Below the pieces are notes generated by a model, which was given only the letters and a program-made list of their open reading frames with translations, searched no databases and was not told where the DNA came from. A stretch of 64,000 bases of DNA, taken from positions 31,042 to 95,041 of the forward strand of contig NZ_FCOI02000029.1 of assembly GCF_001544795.2 (NCBI RefSeq), read 5' to 3'. Position 1 is the stretch's first letter, and each line of letters begins with the position of its first letter. Shown here piece by piece: positions 8,474-16,020 of the stretch. Made by a program: the position numbers and the translations under genes. The stretch comes from Caballeronia temeraria. Lineage in GTDB: Bacteria; Pseudomonadota; Gammaproteobacteria; Burkholderiales; Burkholderiaceae.

Positions 8474-9460
8474 ATGACGAGCACACGCCCCGACGTCAGC
8501 GTCATCGTGCCGGTCTACAACTGCGAGGCGTGGATCGACGCGCTGCTGCGCTCGGTGCTCGATCAGGCAGGCGTCGATCTCGAAATCATCGCGATCTGTG
8601 ACGGCGCGACGGACGGCAGCCTCGCCGTGCTCGAATCGATGGCGGCGCGCGATGCGCGCATCCGCGTCGTGGCGCAGGACAATCGCGGCGTATCGGCGAC
8701 GCGCAATGCCGGGCTGACGCTCGCGCGCGGCGAATGGATCGCGTTCGCGGACGGCGACGACTGGATGAAGCCCGGCGCGCTGCGCACGTGGATCGACTAC
8801 GGCCGCCGGCATGAACTCGATGTCGTGATCGGCAACGGCTTCAGCTTCGAAGCCCTGCCGCCGCCCGCCGATCCGCAACCGATGTACGAACGCCAGCCGT
8901 GGGGCGAAATCTGCGACGGCGCGACGTGGCTCAAGCGCACCGTGCCGAACGACGACTGGGTCGTCTGCGTCTGGCTGCAATGCGTGCGACGCGATTTCGT
9001 CGCAAAGCACGGACTGCGCTTCGAGGAAGGCGTCGTGCACGAGGACATCATCTGGGCATTGCAGACCGGACTGCGCGCGCAACGCGTCGGCTTCGTGCGC
9101 GAAGCTTTCTATGGCTATCGGCGCAATCCGGCATCGATCACGAATTCGCCTTCGCATGCCGCCGTCGCGCGCCGCGCCGCCGGTTATCTGCGCGTGATCG
9201 ACGCGCTCGTGACCGCCGCGCTCGATCCGCAGACCGATCGGACGCTGAGCCGGATTCTGCTGCGCCAGGCCAACCGCGAGAGCGGTCATCTGTTGCACGT
9301 GCTGCGAAAGCGTCTGAACGACGACGAACTGCGCAAGCCTTTCGCGCGGCAGTTCCTGCAATCGGGGTATGTCCGCGTGATGCTGAAGGGCGCGACCAAT
9401 GCCAGCGAAATGTGGCGCGCGCTTCGCTGCTGGCGCGTCTATTCGCGCTTCGCGGCGTAG
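8474..9460 (+). CDS. Glycosyltransferase family 2 protein
   Basis: 328 residues. The GT-A fold starts at once with V-S-V-I-V-P-V-Y-N. The nucleotide-sugar motif A-F-A-D-G-D-D-W (the DxD equivalent) is near residue 97, and E-D-I-I-W near residue 191 is the acceptor-site acidic motif of WcaA/SpsA-like enzymes. No membrane segment is evident. It likely adds one sugar to LPS or a capsular glycan; donor and acceptor are unknown. It converges with the GT9 gene, only 10 bp between stops, so the two are not co-transcribed. One could modify the other's product, but this is inference. Confidence 0.85.
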   Translation: MTSTRPDVSVIVPVYNCEAWIDALLRSVLDQAGVDLEIIAICDGATDGSLAVLESMAARDARIRVVAQDNRGVSATRNAGLTLARGEWIAFADGDDWMKPGALRTWIDYGRRHELDVVIGNGFSFEALPPPADPQPMYERQPWGEICDGATWLKRTVPNDDWVVCVWLQCVRRDFVAKHGLRFEEGVVHEDIIWALQTGLRAQRVGFVREAFYGYRRNPASITNSPSHAAVARRAAGYLRVIDALVTAALDPQTDRTLSRILLRQANRESGHLLHVLRKRLNDDELRKPFARQFLQSGYVRVMLKGATNASEMWRALRCWRVYSRFAA

Positions 9461-9470
9461 ACGGGTCCGG

Positions 9471-10454
9471 TCAGAAGCGCCGCGATTGCGCGCCGGGCAG
9501 CATGCCGATGCGCGCGGCGTGTGTCGCCTGCGTGGATGCGGCATCGCCGAAATCGGCCGCCGCGTAGTGATGCAACGCGCGCGCATGCTTGCCGTGCAGC
9601 GTCTGAAACGCCGACGTCACACGGCGCACGGTGAGCAGACGTTGCCACAGCCGTTCGCGAAGCCCGCCGAAGGGCAGCAACGACGGCGGCAACACGACCG
9701 CGCCCGGACCCCAGCCCGGACGCCACGAGCGCGCGAGACCCTGACGCATGAACAGCGACAACGTGGGCACGCCGATGCAGGACGCGAGATGCCCGAGACC
9801 GGAATCGTTGCCGATGAACCACGACGACTCCGCGATCCACGCCGCGACTTCGCTCAGTTGCGGCAGCGCGTTGACCTCACACCCTTCCTGCGCGATATCG
9901 CTCCAGACGCTGAACTCGGCCGGCGCGACGAGAAAGCTCGGCTGCAACCGGCGACGCGAGAGCACACGCGAGAGCGCCAGAAACTTCTTGCGGCTCCACA
10001 TCTTTTCGGGATGACTGCCGGTCGGATGAATCACGACGCGATTATCGAACCGCCCGCGCATGACGCCGGCCGGCACGACGAGGCCGTTTTCGCGCGTGAC
10101 ATCGGAGAGGCCCAGCACGTTGCTCGCGATATCGACGATACGGTCCACCATGTGCTTCGAGCCGCCGTATTCCGGCAGCGCCGCGAGGCAGAGCGTCTTG
10201 CCCGAGCGGCTCAATGCCGATGCGTAATCGGTCGGGCGAAGCTCGATCACCGTGTCGAAAGCGCGCTGCCAGGCGTCGGGACGCCCTACCGTCACCTGCG
10301 GAAACCAGTCGGCGAGCTGCTCCGCGACCCAGCCGAACACGACGGGGCGATATCCATTGCGGATGAGATTGTCGACGAGGACAAGCCCGATGAGGCTGTC
10401 GCCGATCGGCGATGGCAATACCACCGCAATCGAACCGCCAGTTCGCAGTTTCAT
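9471..10454 (-). CDS. Glycosyltransferase family 9 (heptosyltransferase-like)
   Basis: 327 residues of the GT-B fold. The N-terminal L-P-S-P-I-G-D-S-L-I-G glycine-rich loop and the C-terminal F-I-G-N-D-S-G-L-G-H-L-A-S donor-site motif are diagnostic of the GT9/heptosyltransferase family (compare WaaC/WaaF D-S-G-x-x-H). A central H-P-T-G-S-H-P-E-K motif fits ADP-heptose binding. The start at 10454 is chosen because the glycine loop follows directly; the outer codon at 10496 adds 14 residues outside the family. It lies apart from a recognisable waa cluster, so its role in the LPS core is inferred. Confidence 0.82.
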   Translation of the reverse strand: MKLRTGGSIAVVLPSPIGDSLIGLVLVDNLIRNGYRPVVFGWVAEQLADWFPQVTVGRPDAWQRAFDTVIELRPTDYASALSRSGKTLCLAALPEYGGSKHMVDRIVDIASNVLGLSDVTRENGLVVPAGVMRGRFDNRVVIHPTGSHPEKMWSRKKFLALSRVLSRRRLQPSFLVAPAEFSVWSDIAQEGCEVNALPQLSEVAAWIAESSWFIGNDSGLGHLASCIGVPTLSLFMRQGLARSWRPGWGPGAVVLPPSLLPFGGLRERLWQRLLTVRRVTSAFQTLHGKHARALHHYAAADFGDAASTQATHAARIGMLPGAQSRRF

Positions 10455-10637
10455 TGTTGGTCTCGCGGGAACGGACGCCGCGCAGATGGCGCGCATGGTG
10501 TCCGGCTGCAGAGTGTCGCGCGATTTGCGTTACGACTTGATGTGCCTGCGGCGTCCGTTCACCCGAATCACGGCCGGCCTGTTGCCGCCAGCCGCGGGAC
10601 GCCTGTCCAGCTCAGCATGATAGCGATGTCGACGATG

Positions 10638-10676
10638 CCGTGCCAGAACGGTTAATCCGAAATCGGTCTGGCACGG
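10638..10676. repeat. Inverted repeat, 10-bp arms, 19-nt loop
   Basis: CCGTGCCAGA at 10638-10647 pairs perfectly with TCTGGCACGG at 10667-10676. It sits in the 256-bp gap between the GT9 start and the end of the ABC operon. Neither strand shows a T-run directly after it, so it is a weak terminator candidate for the leftward operon at best; it could equally be a processing or Rho-pausing site. Confidence 0.55.
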
Positions 10677-10710
10677 TTTGCGGCGCGTTATCGGGCGCGC
10701 GCCGGTGCCA

Positions 10711-11535
10711 TTAAAGCTTCTCGGTCTCGCCGCTCTTCGGCTGCCACTTCATGAGCCTGCGCTCGACCAGCGCGACGATGCCATCGAGCACCAGCGCGAA
10801 CGCGGTCAGCACGAGAATGCCCGCGAACACCGTGTTGATATCGAAGGTGCCTTCGGCCTGCAGAATCAGATAACCGACGCCACGCGCCGAGCCGAGATAT
10901 TCGCCGACCACCGAGCCGACGAACGCCAGTCCCACCGACGTATGCAGACTGGAAAACACCCAGCTCGTCGCGCTCGGCAGATAGACGTGCCGCAGCAATT
11001 GCTTGCGATTCGCACCGAGCATGCGCGCGTTCGCGAGCACGACCGGACTGACTTCCTTCACGCCCTGATACACGTTGAAGAACACGATGAAAAACACGAG
11101 CGTCACGCCCAGCGCGACCTTCGACCAGATGCCGAGGCCGAACCACACCGCGAAGATCGGCGCGAGAATCACGCGCGGCATCGAATTGGCCGCCTTGATG
11201 TAGGGATCGAGGAGCGCGCTCGTCGTCGGCGCGAGCGCGAGCCAGAGTCCGACGCCCAGTCCCGTCACCGTGCCGATGACGAACGCCAGCACCGTCTCGA
11301 TCAGCGTCACCCACAGATGGATGTAGATCTCGCCGCCTGTGAACCACTCCCAGATGCGCACGAGCACTTTCTGCGGCTCGCCGAAAAAGAACGCGGCCTT
11401 GTCGGCGTCGTCGAAATAGAAAGGCGGCAGGAGCGTCGGGCTCGTCAGCACGTACCACAGCACGAAGCACGCGAGCAGCAACAGCCATTGCCACACGATG
11501 AGATTCGCTCGATTCGGGCGCAGCTTGTTCCACAT
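10711..11535 (-). CDS. ABC transporter permease, NitT/TauT (SsuC-like) family
   Basis: 274 residues, with about six membrane segments and the BPD_transp_1 EAA-type loop (around A-N-A-R-M-L-G-A-N-R-K-Q-L-L-R) that contacts the ATPase. The pattern matches permeases of the nitrate/sulfonate/taurine class. It is the last gene of the transporter set, 12 bp after the ATPase gene. The transported compound cannot be read from sequence; sulfonates, pyrimidine precursors and aromatic acids are all possible for this family. Confidence 0.86.
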   Translation of the reverse strand: MWNKLRPNRANLIVWQWLLLLACFVLWYVLTSPTLLPPFYFDDADKAAFFFGEPQKVLVRIWEWFTGGEIYIHLWVTLIETVLAFVIGTVTGLGVGLWLALAPTTSALLDPYIKAANSMPRVILAPIFAVWFGLGIWSKVALGVTLVFFIVFFNVYQGVKEVSPVVLANARMLGANRKQLLRHVYLPSATSWVFSSLHTSVGLAFVGSVVGEYLGSARGVGYLILQAEGTFDINTVFAGILVLTAFALVLDGIVALVERRLMKWQPKSGETEKL

Positions 11536-11547
11536 GGTCGTATCGTC

Positions 11548-12378
11548 TTATTCGGCGGCGGCGGGCTTCAGCTGCTGCTGATAGCCCTTCAACACTTCCT
11601 CGCGCAGCACGCCCCAGATCTGCGCGTGCAGTTCGACGAAGCGTGGATGCGAGCGGATCTCGGCGACATCGCGCGGGCGCGGCAGATCGATCACGAATTC
11701 GCCGATCGGATGCGTACCGGGTCCGGCCGCCAGCACGACGACGCGGTCGGACAGCGAAATCGCCTCGTCCAGATCGTGCGTGATGAAGAGCACGGCCTTA
11801 CGCTTCGCGGCCCACAGATCGAGCAGCTCGTTTTCCATCAGCTGACGGGTCTGGATGTCGAGCGCGGAGAACGGCTCGTCCATCAGGATGATGTCGGGAT
11901 CGAGGATGAGCGTCTGCGCCATCGCGACGCGCTTTCTCATGCCGCCCGACAATTGATGCGGATAGCGATCGCCGAAGCCGCCGAGACCCACGCGCTTCAG
12001 CCATTCCTCGCCGCGCTTGCCGGCTTCGGCCTTCGGCACGCCCTGAAACGCGAGGCCGGCCGTCACGTTGTCGAGCGCGCTGCGCCACGGCATCAGACCG
12101 TCGGCCTGGAACATGTAGCCCGCGCGCCGGTTGATGCCCTTCAGCTTCTCGCCGAAGACGCTCACCGTCCCCGACGATGGCTCGAGCAGCCCCGCCGACA
12201 CGTTGAGCAACGTCGACTTGCCGCAGCCGGTCGGCCCGACCACGGACACGAATTCGCCCGGCGCGATCGCGAGCGTCGTATCGCGGACCGCCGTATAGCG
12301 ATCACGGCGATTCTCGCGCGACGCGAACGTGCAGGTGACATCCGCGAGTTCGAGCGCATATTTCGATGGCGACGGCAT
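11548..12378 (-). CDS. ABC transporter ATP-binding protein, NitT/TauT family
   Basis: 276 residues. It carries Walker A G-P-T-G-C-G-K-S-T (about residue 50), a Q-loop in M-F-Q-A-D-G-L-M-P-W, the ABC signature L-S-G-G-M-R-K-R-V and Walker B L-M-D-E-P-F-S-A-L-D, followed by the H-loop in F-I-T-H-D. It energises uptake through the neighbouring permease. It starts 3 bp after the binding-protein gene and ends 12 bp before the permease gene, so the three clearly form one operon. Confidence 0.9.
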   Translation of the reverse strand: MPSPSKYALELADVTCTFASRENRRDRYTAVRDTTLAIAPGEFVSVVGPTGCGKSTLLNVSAGLLEPSSGTVSVFGEKLKGINRRAGYMFQADGLMPWRSALDNVTAGLAFQGVPKAEAGKRGEEWLKRVGLGGFGDRYPHQLSGGMRKRVAMAQTLILDPDIILMDEPFSALDIQTRQLMENELLDLWAAKRKAVLFITHDLDEAISLSDRVVVLAAGPGTHPIGEFVIDLPRPRDVAEIRSHPRFVELHAQIWGVLREEVLKGYQQQLKPAAAE

Positions 12379-12381
12379 CGA

Positions 12382-13419
12382 TCAGACCTTGACCGTAGCG
12401 AGCGCCTTCTTGACGAAGTCGTTGGTCCAGGCCTTCGACAGGTCGATCGGCTTGCCCTTCACCGTTTCGTCGAAGGCCTGAAGCGTCTTGAGCGACGTCG
12501 CGGGACCATCGGCGGGCATCAGGCCATCGGGCGACAGCGCCTCTTTCACGTGCTGCCACGAATCGAGATACAGCGCGCGATCGCCGAGCAGATAGCTTTC
12601 CGGCACCGTCGAAATGAGGTCCTTGCCCGACGCCGTCTGCAGCCACTTCAGCGCGCGGACCATCGCGTTGGTGAGCGCCTGCGTCGTGTTGGGATTCTTC
12701 GTGATGAAGCTCTGCGACGCGTACAGGCATCCCGCCGGCATGTTGCCGCCGAACACCTTGACGGTATCGGCGAGCGTGCGCGTGTCCGACACAATGCGGA
12801 TATCGCCCGCGCGATCGAGCTTGGTCATCACCGGATCGAGATTGGCGATGGCGTCGATCTGGCCGGATTGCAGCGCGGCGATTGCGCCCGCGCCCGCGCC
12901 GACGCCGATGAACGACACATCGGTCGCCTTCAGCCCGGCCTGCGCGAGCACGAAGCTCGCCATGATCGACGTCGACGAACCCGGCGCCGTCACGCCGATT
13001 TTCTTGCCCTTCAGGTCCGCGACCGACTTGTAGTTCGGCATCGCCTTCTTCGACACGGCAAGCACGATCTGCGGCGCGCGCCCTTGCAGCACGAATTCGC
13101 GGAAGTACTGATTCTTCGCCTGGAGCAGCAACGTGTGCTCGAACGCGCCGGACACGACATCCGCGCTGCCGCCGACCGCCGCCTGCAGCGCCTTCGCGCC
13201 GCCCGCGAAATCGGCGATTTCGATGTCGAGCCCTTCGTCCTTGAAATAGTTGCGACGCTCCGCGATCGTGAGCGGCAGATAGTAGAAGAGATTCTTGCCG
13301 CCGACCGCAATGGATACCTTGGTCTGCTCCAGCTTGCTCTGCCCGAACGCGAGCGGCATGCCCGACATGGCCCCGCCCGCGAGCACGGCGCCGCTCGCGA
13401 TGAACGTTCTGCGTTTCAT
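12382..13419 (-). CDS. ABC transporter substrate-binding protein, NitT/TauT (NMT1/THI5-like)
   Basis: 345 residues. The N-terminus has a twin-arginine-like R-R-T-F-I-A-S-G followed by a hydrophobic stretch and a cleavage region near A-F-G-Q, so export may be by Tat. The mature part has the two-lobe NMT1-like fold, with K-G-K-K-I-G-V-T-A-P-G-S-S-T near the ligand cleft as in TauA/SsuA relatives. The ligand is unknown. It is first of the three transporter genes and follows the CaiB/BaiF gene by 50 bp, suggesting uptake of an acid that is then activated as a CoA thioester. This link is inference. Confidence 0.86.
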   Translation of the reverse strand: MKRRTFIASGAVLAGGAMSGMPLAFGQSKLEQTKVSIAVGGKNLFYYLPLTIAERRNYFKDEGLDIEIADFAGGAKALQAAVGGSADVVSGAFEHTLLLQAKNQYFREFVLQGRAPQIVLAVSKKAMPNYKSVADLKGKKIGVTAPGSSTSIMASFVLAQAGLKATDVSFIGVGAGAGAIAALQSGQIDAIANLDPVMTKLDRAGDIRIVSDTRTLADTVKVFGGNMPAGCLYASQSFITKNPNTTQALTNAMVRALKWLQTASGKDLISTVPESYLLGDRALYLDSWQHVKEALSPDGLMPADGPATSLKTLQAFDETVKGKPIDLSKAWTNDFVKKALATVKV

Positions 13420-13469
13420 CGTTGTGTGTCTCCTGGTTTTATCGTTGTCAGCGCTGTCCGGCTCGAGGC

Positions 13470-14675
13470 TCAGATCACCTTGGCCGCGCGCAGCCGCGCA
13501 ATATCGTCGGCATCATACCCGAGCGTTTGAAGTACTTCATCCGTATGTTCACCGAGTTGCGGCCCGAGCCAGCGCGTTTCGCCCGGCGTTTCCGAGAGCT
13601 TCGGCGTCACGTTCGGCAGCGTGATCTCGTGGCCGTCCTGCCACGGGAAACGTTGCAGCATCTGCCGCGCGATGTATTGCGGATCGGTGAACATGTCGGC
13701 CACGCTGTAGATGCGGCCCGCCGGGACGTCGGCGGCGTTGAGCACGGCGAGCGCTTCGTCGATGCTGCGCGTCGAGAGCCACGCGGCGATGGCGTCGTCG
13801 ATTTCCTGCGTGCGCGGCACGCGTCCGTCGTTCGATGCGAGCGCGGGATCGTCGGCGAGATCCGCGCGATCGATCGCGTTCATGAGGCGCTTGAAGATGG
13901 GATCGCTGTTGCCGCCGATCACGATGCTGCCATCGCGGCACGGATACGTATTCGACGGCACGATGCCCGGCAGCGACGCGCCCGTGCGCTCGCGCACCAT
14001 GCCGTACACGCCGTATTCCGGCACGACGCTTTCCATCATGTTGAAGACGGCTTCGTACAGCGCGACATCGACGACCTGCCCTTTGCCGCCGTTCACCTGC
14101 TTGTGGTGCAGCGCCATCAGCGCGCCGATCACACCGTGCAGCGCCGCGATGGAGTCGCCAATGGAAATGCCGATGCGCGGCGGCGGCAGATCCGGATAGC
14201 CGGTGATATGACGCAGCCCGCCCATCGATTCCGCGATCGCGCCGAAGCCCGGACGATCGCGATACGGACCGGTCTGCCCGTAACCGGAGAGCCGCACCAT
14301 CACGAGACCGGGATTGTCGGCGGACAACACTTCATAGCCGAGCCCGAGCTTTTCGAGCAGACCCGGCCGGAAATTTTCGATGACGACATCGGCTTCCTTC
14401 GCAAGCCGCCGCACGATCTCCTTGCCCTCGTCGGCCTTGAGATTCACCGTCACGGATTTCTTGTTGCGCGCCTGCACGGCCCACCAGAGCGACGTGCCGC
14501 CCACTTCCGGATAGAGCTTGCGCCACTTGCGCAGCGGATCGCCGCCATTCGGATCTTCGATCTTGATGACGTCGGCGCCGAACTCGCCCATGAAACGCGC
14601 GGCGAACGGACCGGCGATGAGCGTGCCCAGTTCCAGTACCTTCACGCCCGCGAGTGGTCCCGTCGTTGCGCTCAT
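13470..14675 (-). CDS. CaiB/BaiF family CoA-transferase
   Basis: 401 residues, the usual length for class III CoA-transferases. It has the family start G-V-K-V-L-E-L-G-x-L-I-A-G-P-F and the catalytic-aspartate region (I-K-I-E-D-P near residue 37; D-V-V-I-E-N-F-R-P-G near residue 98). Enzymes of this class swap CoA between carboxylic acids (formyl, carnitine, mesaconyl, succinyl and others); the donor and acceptor cannot be named. It is flanked by DUF1653 (28 bp) and the transporter genes (50 bp), all leftward, which fits a catabolic uptake unit. Confidence 0.88.
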   Translation of the reverse strand: MSATTGPLAGVKVLELGTLIAGPFAARFMGEFGADVIKIEDPNGGDPLRKWRKLYPEVGGTSLWWAVQARNKKSVTVNLKADEGKEIVRRLAKEADVVIENFRPGLLEKLGLGYEVLSADNPGLVMVRLSGYGQTGPYRDRPGFGAIAESMGGLRHITGYPDLPPPRIGISIGDSIAALHGVIGALMALHHKQVNGGKGQVVDVALYEAVFNMMESVVPEYGVYGMVRERTGASLPGIVPSNTYPCRDGSIVIGGNSDPIFKRLMNAIDRADLADDPALASNDGRVPRTQEIDDAIAAWLSTRSIDEALAVLNAADVPAGRIYSVADMFTDPQYIARQMLQRFPWQDGHEITLPNVTPKLSETPGETRWLGPQLGEHTDEVLQTLGYDADDIARLRAAKVI

Positions 14676-14703
14676 GGTCGTGTCTCCTTTTTTTTGCGGG
14701 CCT

Positions 14704-14928
14704 TTACAACGGGATATCGAGCGGCTTGAAGCGCGGCGTGCCGTCGGCGAGCGTTTCGTTGAACATCGCGGCGGGGCGCACCCACAAGCCGCGCTCGTGC
14801 GGCCACAGGTGTTCGTAGACGATCATCGCTTCCTCGGTCTCCGAATGCCGCGCGACGCCGATCACGCGGTACAGCCCGCCCTTGTAATGACGATGCGTCG
14901 CTAGAGCGAGCGCTTCGGTCTCTGTCAT
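14704..14928 (-). CDS. DUF1653 family small protein
   Basis: 74 residues. H-Y-K-G-G-L-Y-R-V-I-G-V-A near the N-terminus and the tail A-M-F-N-E-T are the conserved core of DUF1653, a compact all-beta (SH3-like) family of unknown function, often encoded beside unrelated housekeeping genes. The start at 14928 is preferred; the longer frame to 14994 adds a basic stretch overlapping the end of recR. It lies 13 bp after recR and 28 bp before the CoA-transferase gene. No role can be assigned. Confidence 0.8.
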   Translation of the reverse strand: MTETEALALATHRHYKGGLYRVIGVARHSETEEAMIVYEHLWPHERGLWVRPAAMFNETLADGTPRFKPLDIPL

Positions 14929-14941
14929 CGATTCGATTCCT

Positions 14942-15538
14942 TTAAACGGAGCGGCGATCGAGCATCGCGCGCGCGATCGTGCCCGCATCGACATATTCGA
15001 GCTCGCCGCCGACAGGCACGCCGCGCGCGAGCCGCGTCACCTTCAGCCCTTTGCTCTTGAGCGTTTGCGCGAGATAGTGCGCGGTGGCTTCACCTTCGTT
15101 GGTGAAGTTGGTGGCGAGCACGACTTCCTGCACTTCGCCGTCGAGCGCGCGGTTGATGAGCCGCTCGAAGTGGATCTCCTTCGGCCCGATGCCGTCGAGC
15201 GGACTGAGCCGCCCCATCAGCACGAAATAGAGCCCGCGATACGTGAGCGTCTGTTCGAGCATGATCTGGTCGGCAGGCGTCTCGACGACGCACAGCAAAG
15301 CCGGATCGCGCTCTTCGTCGCTGCAGACTTCGCAGATGTCGCTTTCCGTGAAAGTGTTGCACTTCTCGCAGTGCTTCAGATGCTCGGTCGCGAACAGCAG
15401 CGAATTGCCGAGCTTTTCGGCGGCGGCGCGGTCGTGCTGCATCAGGTGATAAGCCATGCGCTGCGCGGACTTCGGTCCGACGCCGGGCAGCGCGCGCAGC
15501 GCTTCCACGAGCGCCGACAGGGCGGAAGGTTGTTTCAT
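14942..15538 (-). CDS. recR: Recombination protein RecR
   Basis: 198 residues; acts with RecF and RecO to load RecA at single-strand gaps. An N-terminal helix-hairpin-helix (L-P-G-V-G-P-K-S-A-Q-R) is followed by a four-cysteine zinc finger (C-E-K-C and C-E-V-C, about residues 57-72) and a Toprim domain (C-V-V-E-T-P-A-D near residue 81). The length equals the family norm. The start at 15538 is preferred to 15556 because the extra six residues are not part of the family. It follows ybaB by 50 bp in the conserved dnaX-ybaB-recR order. Confidence 0.96.
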   Translation of the reverse strand: MKQPSALSALVEALRALPGVGPKSAQRMAYHLMQHDRAAAEKLGNSLLFATEHLKHCEKCNTFTESDICEVCSDEERDPALLCVVETPADQIMLEQTLTYRGLYFVLMGRLSPLDGIGPKEIHFERLINRALDGEVQEVVLATNFTNEGEATAHYLAQTLKSKGLKVTRLARGVPVGGELEYVDAGTIARAMLDRRSV

Positions 15539-15588
15539 GTGTCCTTCATTCGACATCGAAACGCGCCGAACCGCTTCGGCGCGCGCGC

Positions 15589-15915
15589 TCAGAACGGCAG
15601 TTTGAAGCCCGGCGGCATCGGCATGCCGGCCGTCATGCCGCTCATTTTCTCTTGCGTGGTGGCTTCGGCCTTACGCACGGCGTCGTTGAACGCGGCGGCG
15701 ACGAGGTCTTCCAGCATGTCCTTGTCGTCGGCGAGCAGGCTCGGATCGATCTGCACGCGGCGCACGTCGTTCTTGCAGGTCATCGTCACCTTCACGAGAC
15801 CGGCGCCGGACTGGCCCTCGACCTCGATCTGCGCGAGCTGATCCTGCATCTTCTTCATGTTTTCCTGCATCTGCTGGGCTTGTTTCATCAGCCCGGCGAG
15901 TTGGTTCTTCATCAT
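15589..15915 (-). CDS. ybaB: YbaB/EbfC family nucleoid-associated protein
   Basis: 108 residues; a small dimeric DNA-binding protein. It has the family's Met/Gln-rich amphipathic N-terminal helix (Q-L-A-G-L-M-K-Q-A-Q-Q-M), the central V-T-M-T-C-K-N-D motif and a C-terminal M-x-G-M-x-x-G-M-P-M-P-P-G tail. It lies between dnaX (105 bp upstream) and recR (50 bp downstream), the classical arrangement, and is presumably co-transcribed. Its precise function remains debated in the literature. Confidence 0.93.
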   Translation of the reverse strand: MMKNQLAGLMKQAQQMQENMKKMQDQLAQIEVEGQSGAGLVKVTMTCKNDVRRVQIDPSLLADDKDMLEDLVAAAFNDAVRKAEATTQEKMSGMTAGMPMPPGFKLPF

Positions 15916-16020
15916 GGTTCGGCTCCTTCCTGGAAAACGTGTGGCAAAAGCACGCGCGATGCGCGCGCCCGATATTCAGTGCGGCGGCGCGACATAAACC
16001 CACGCGCCGCGCGCTTCAAT

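Noticed and set aside
10678..13530. Very long open frame (about 950 codons) on the plus strand opposite the ABC transporter genes
   Set aside because: It is a shadow of the leftward permease, ATPase and binding-protein genes, rich in Arg/His/Asp as expected for antisense frames in GC-rich DNA, with no domain or binding site.
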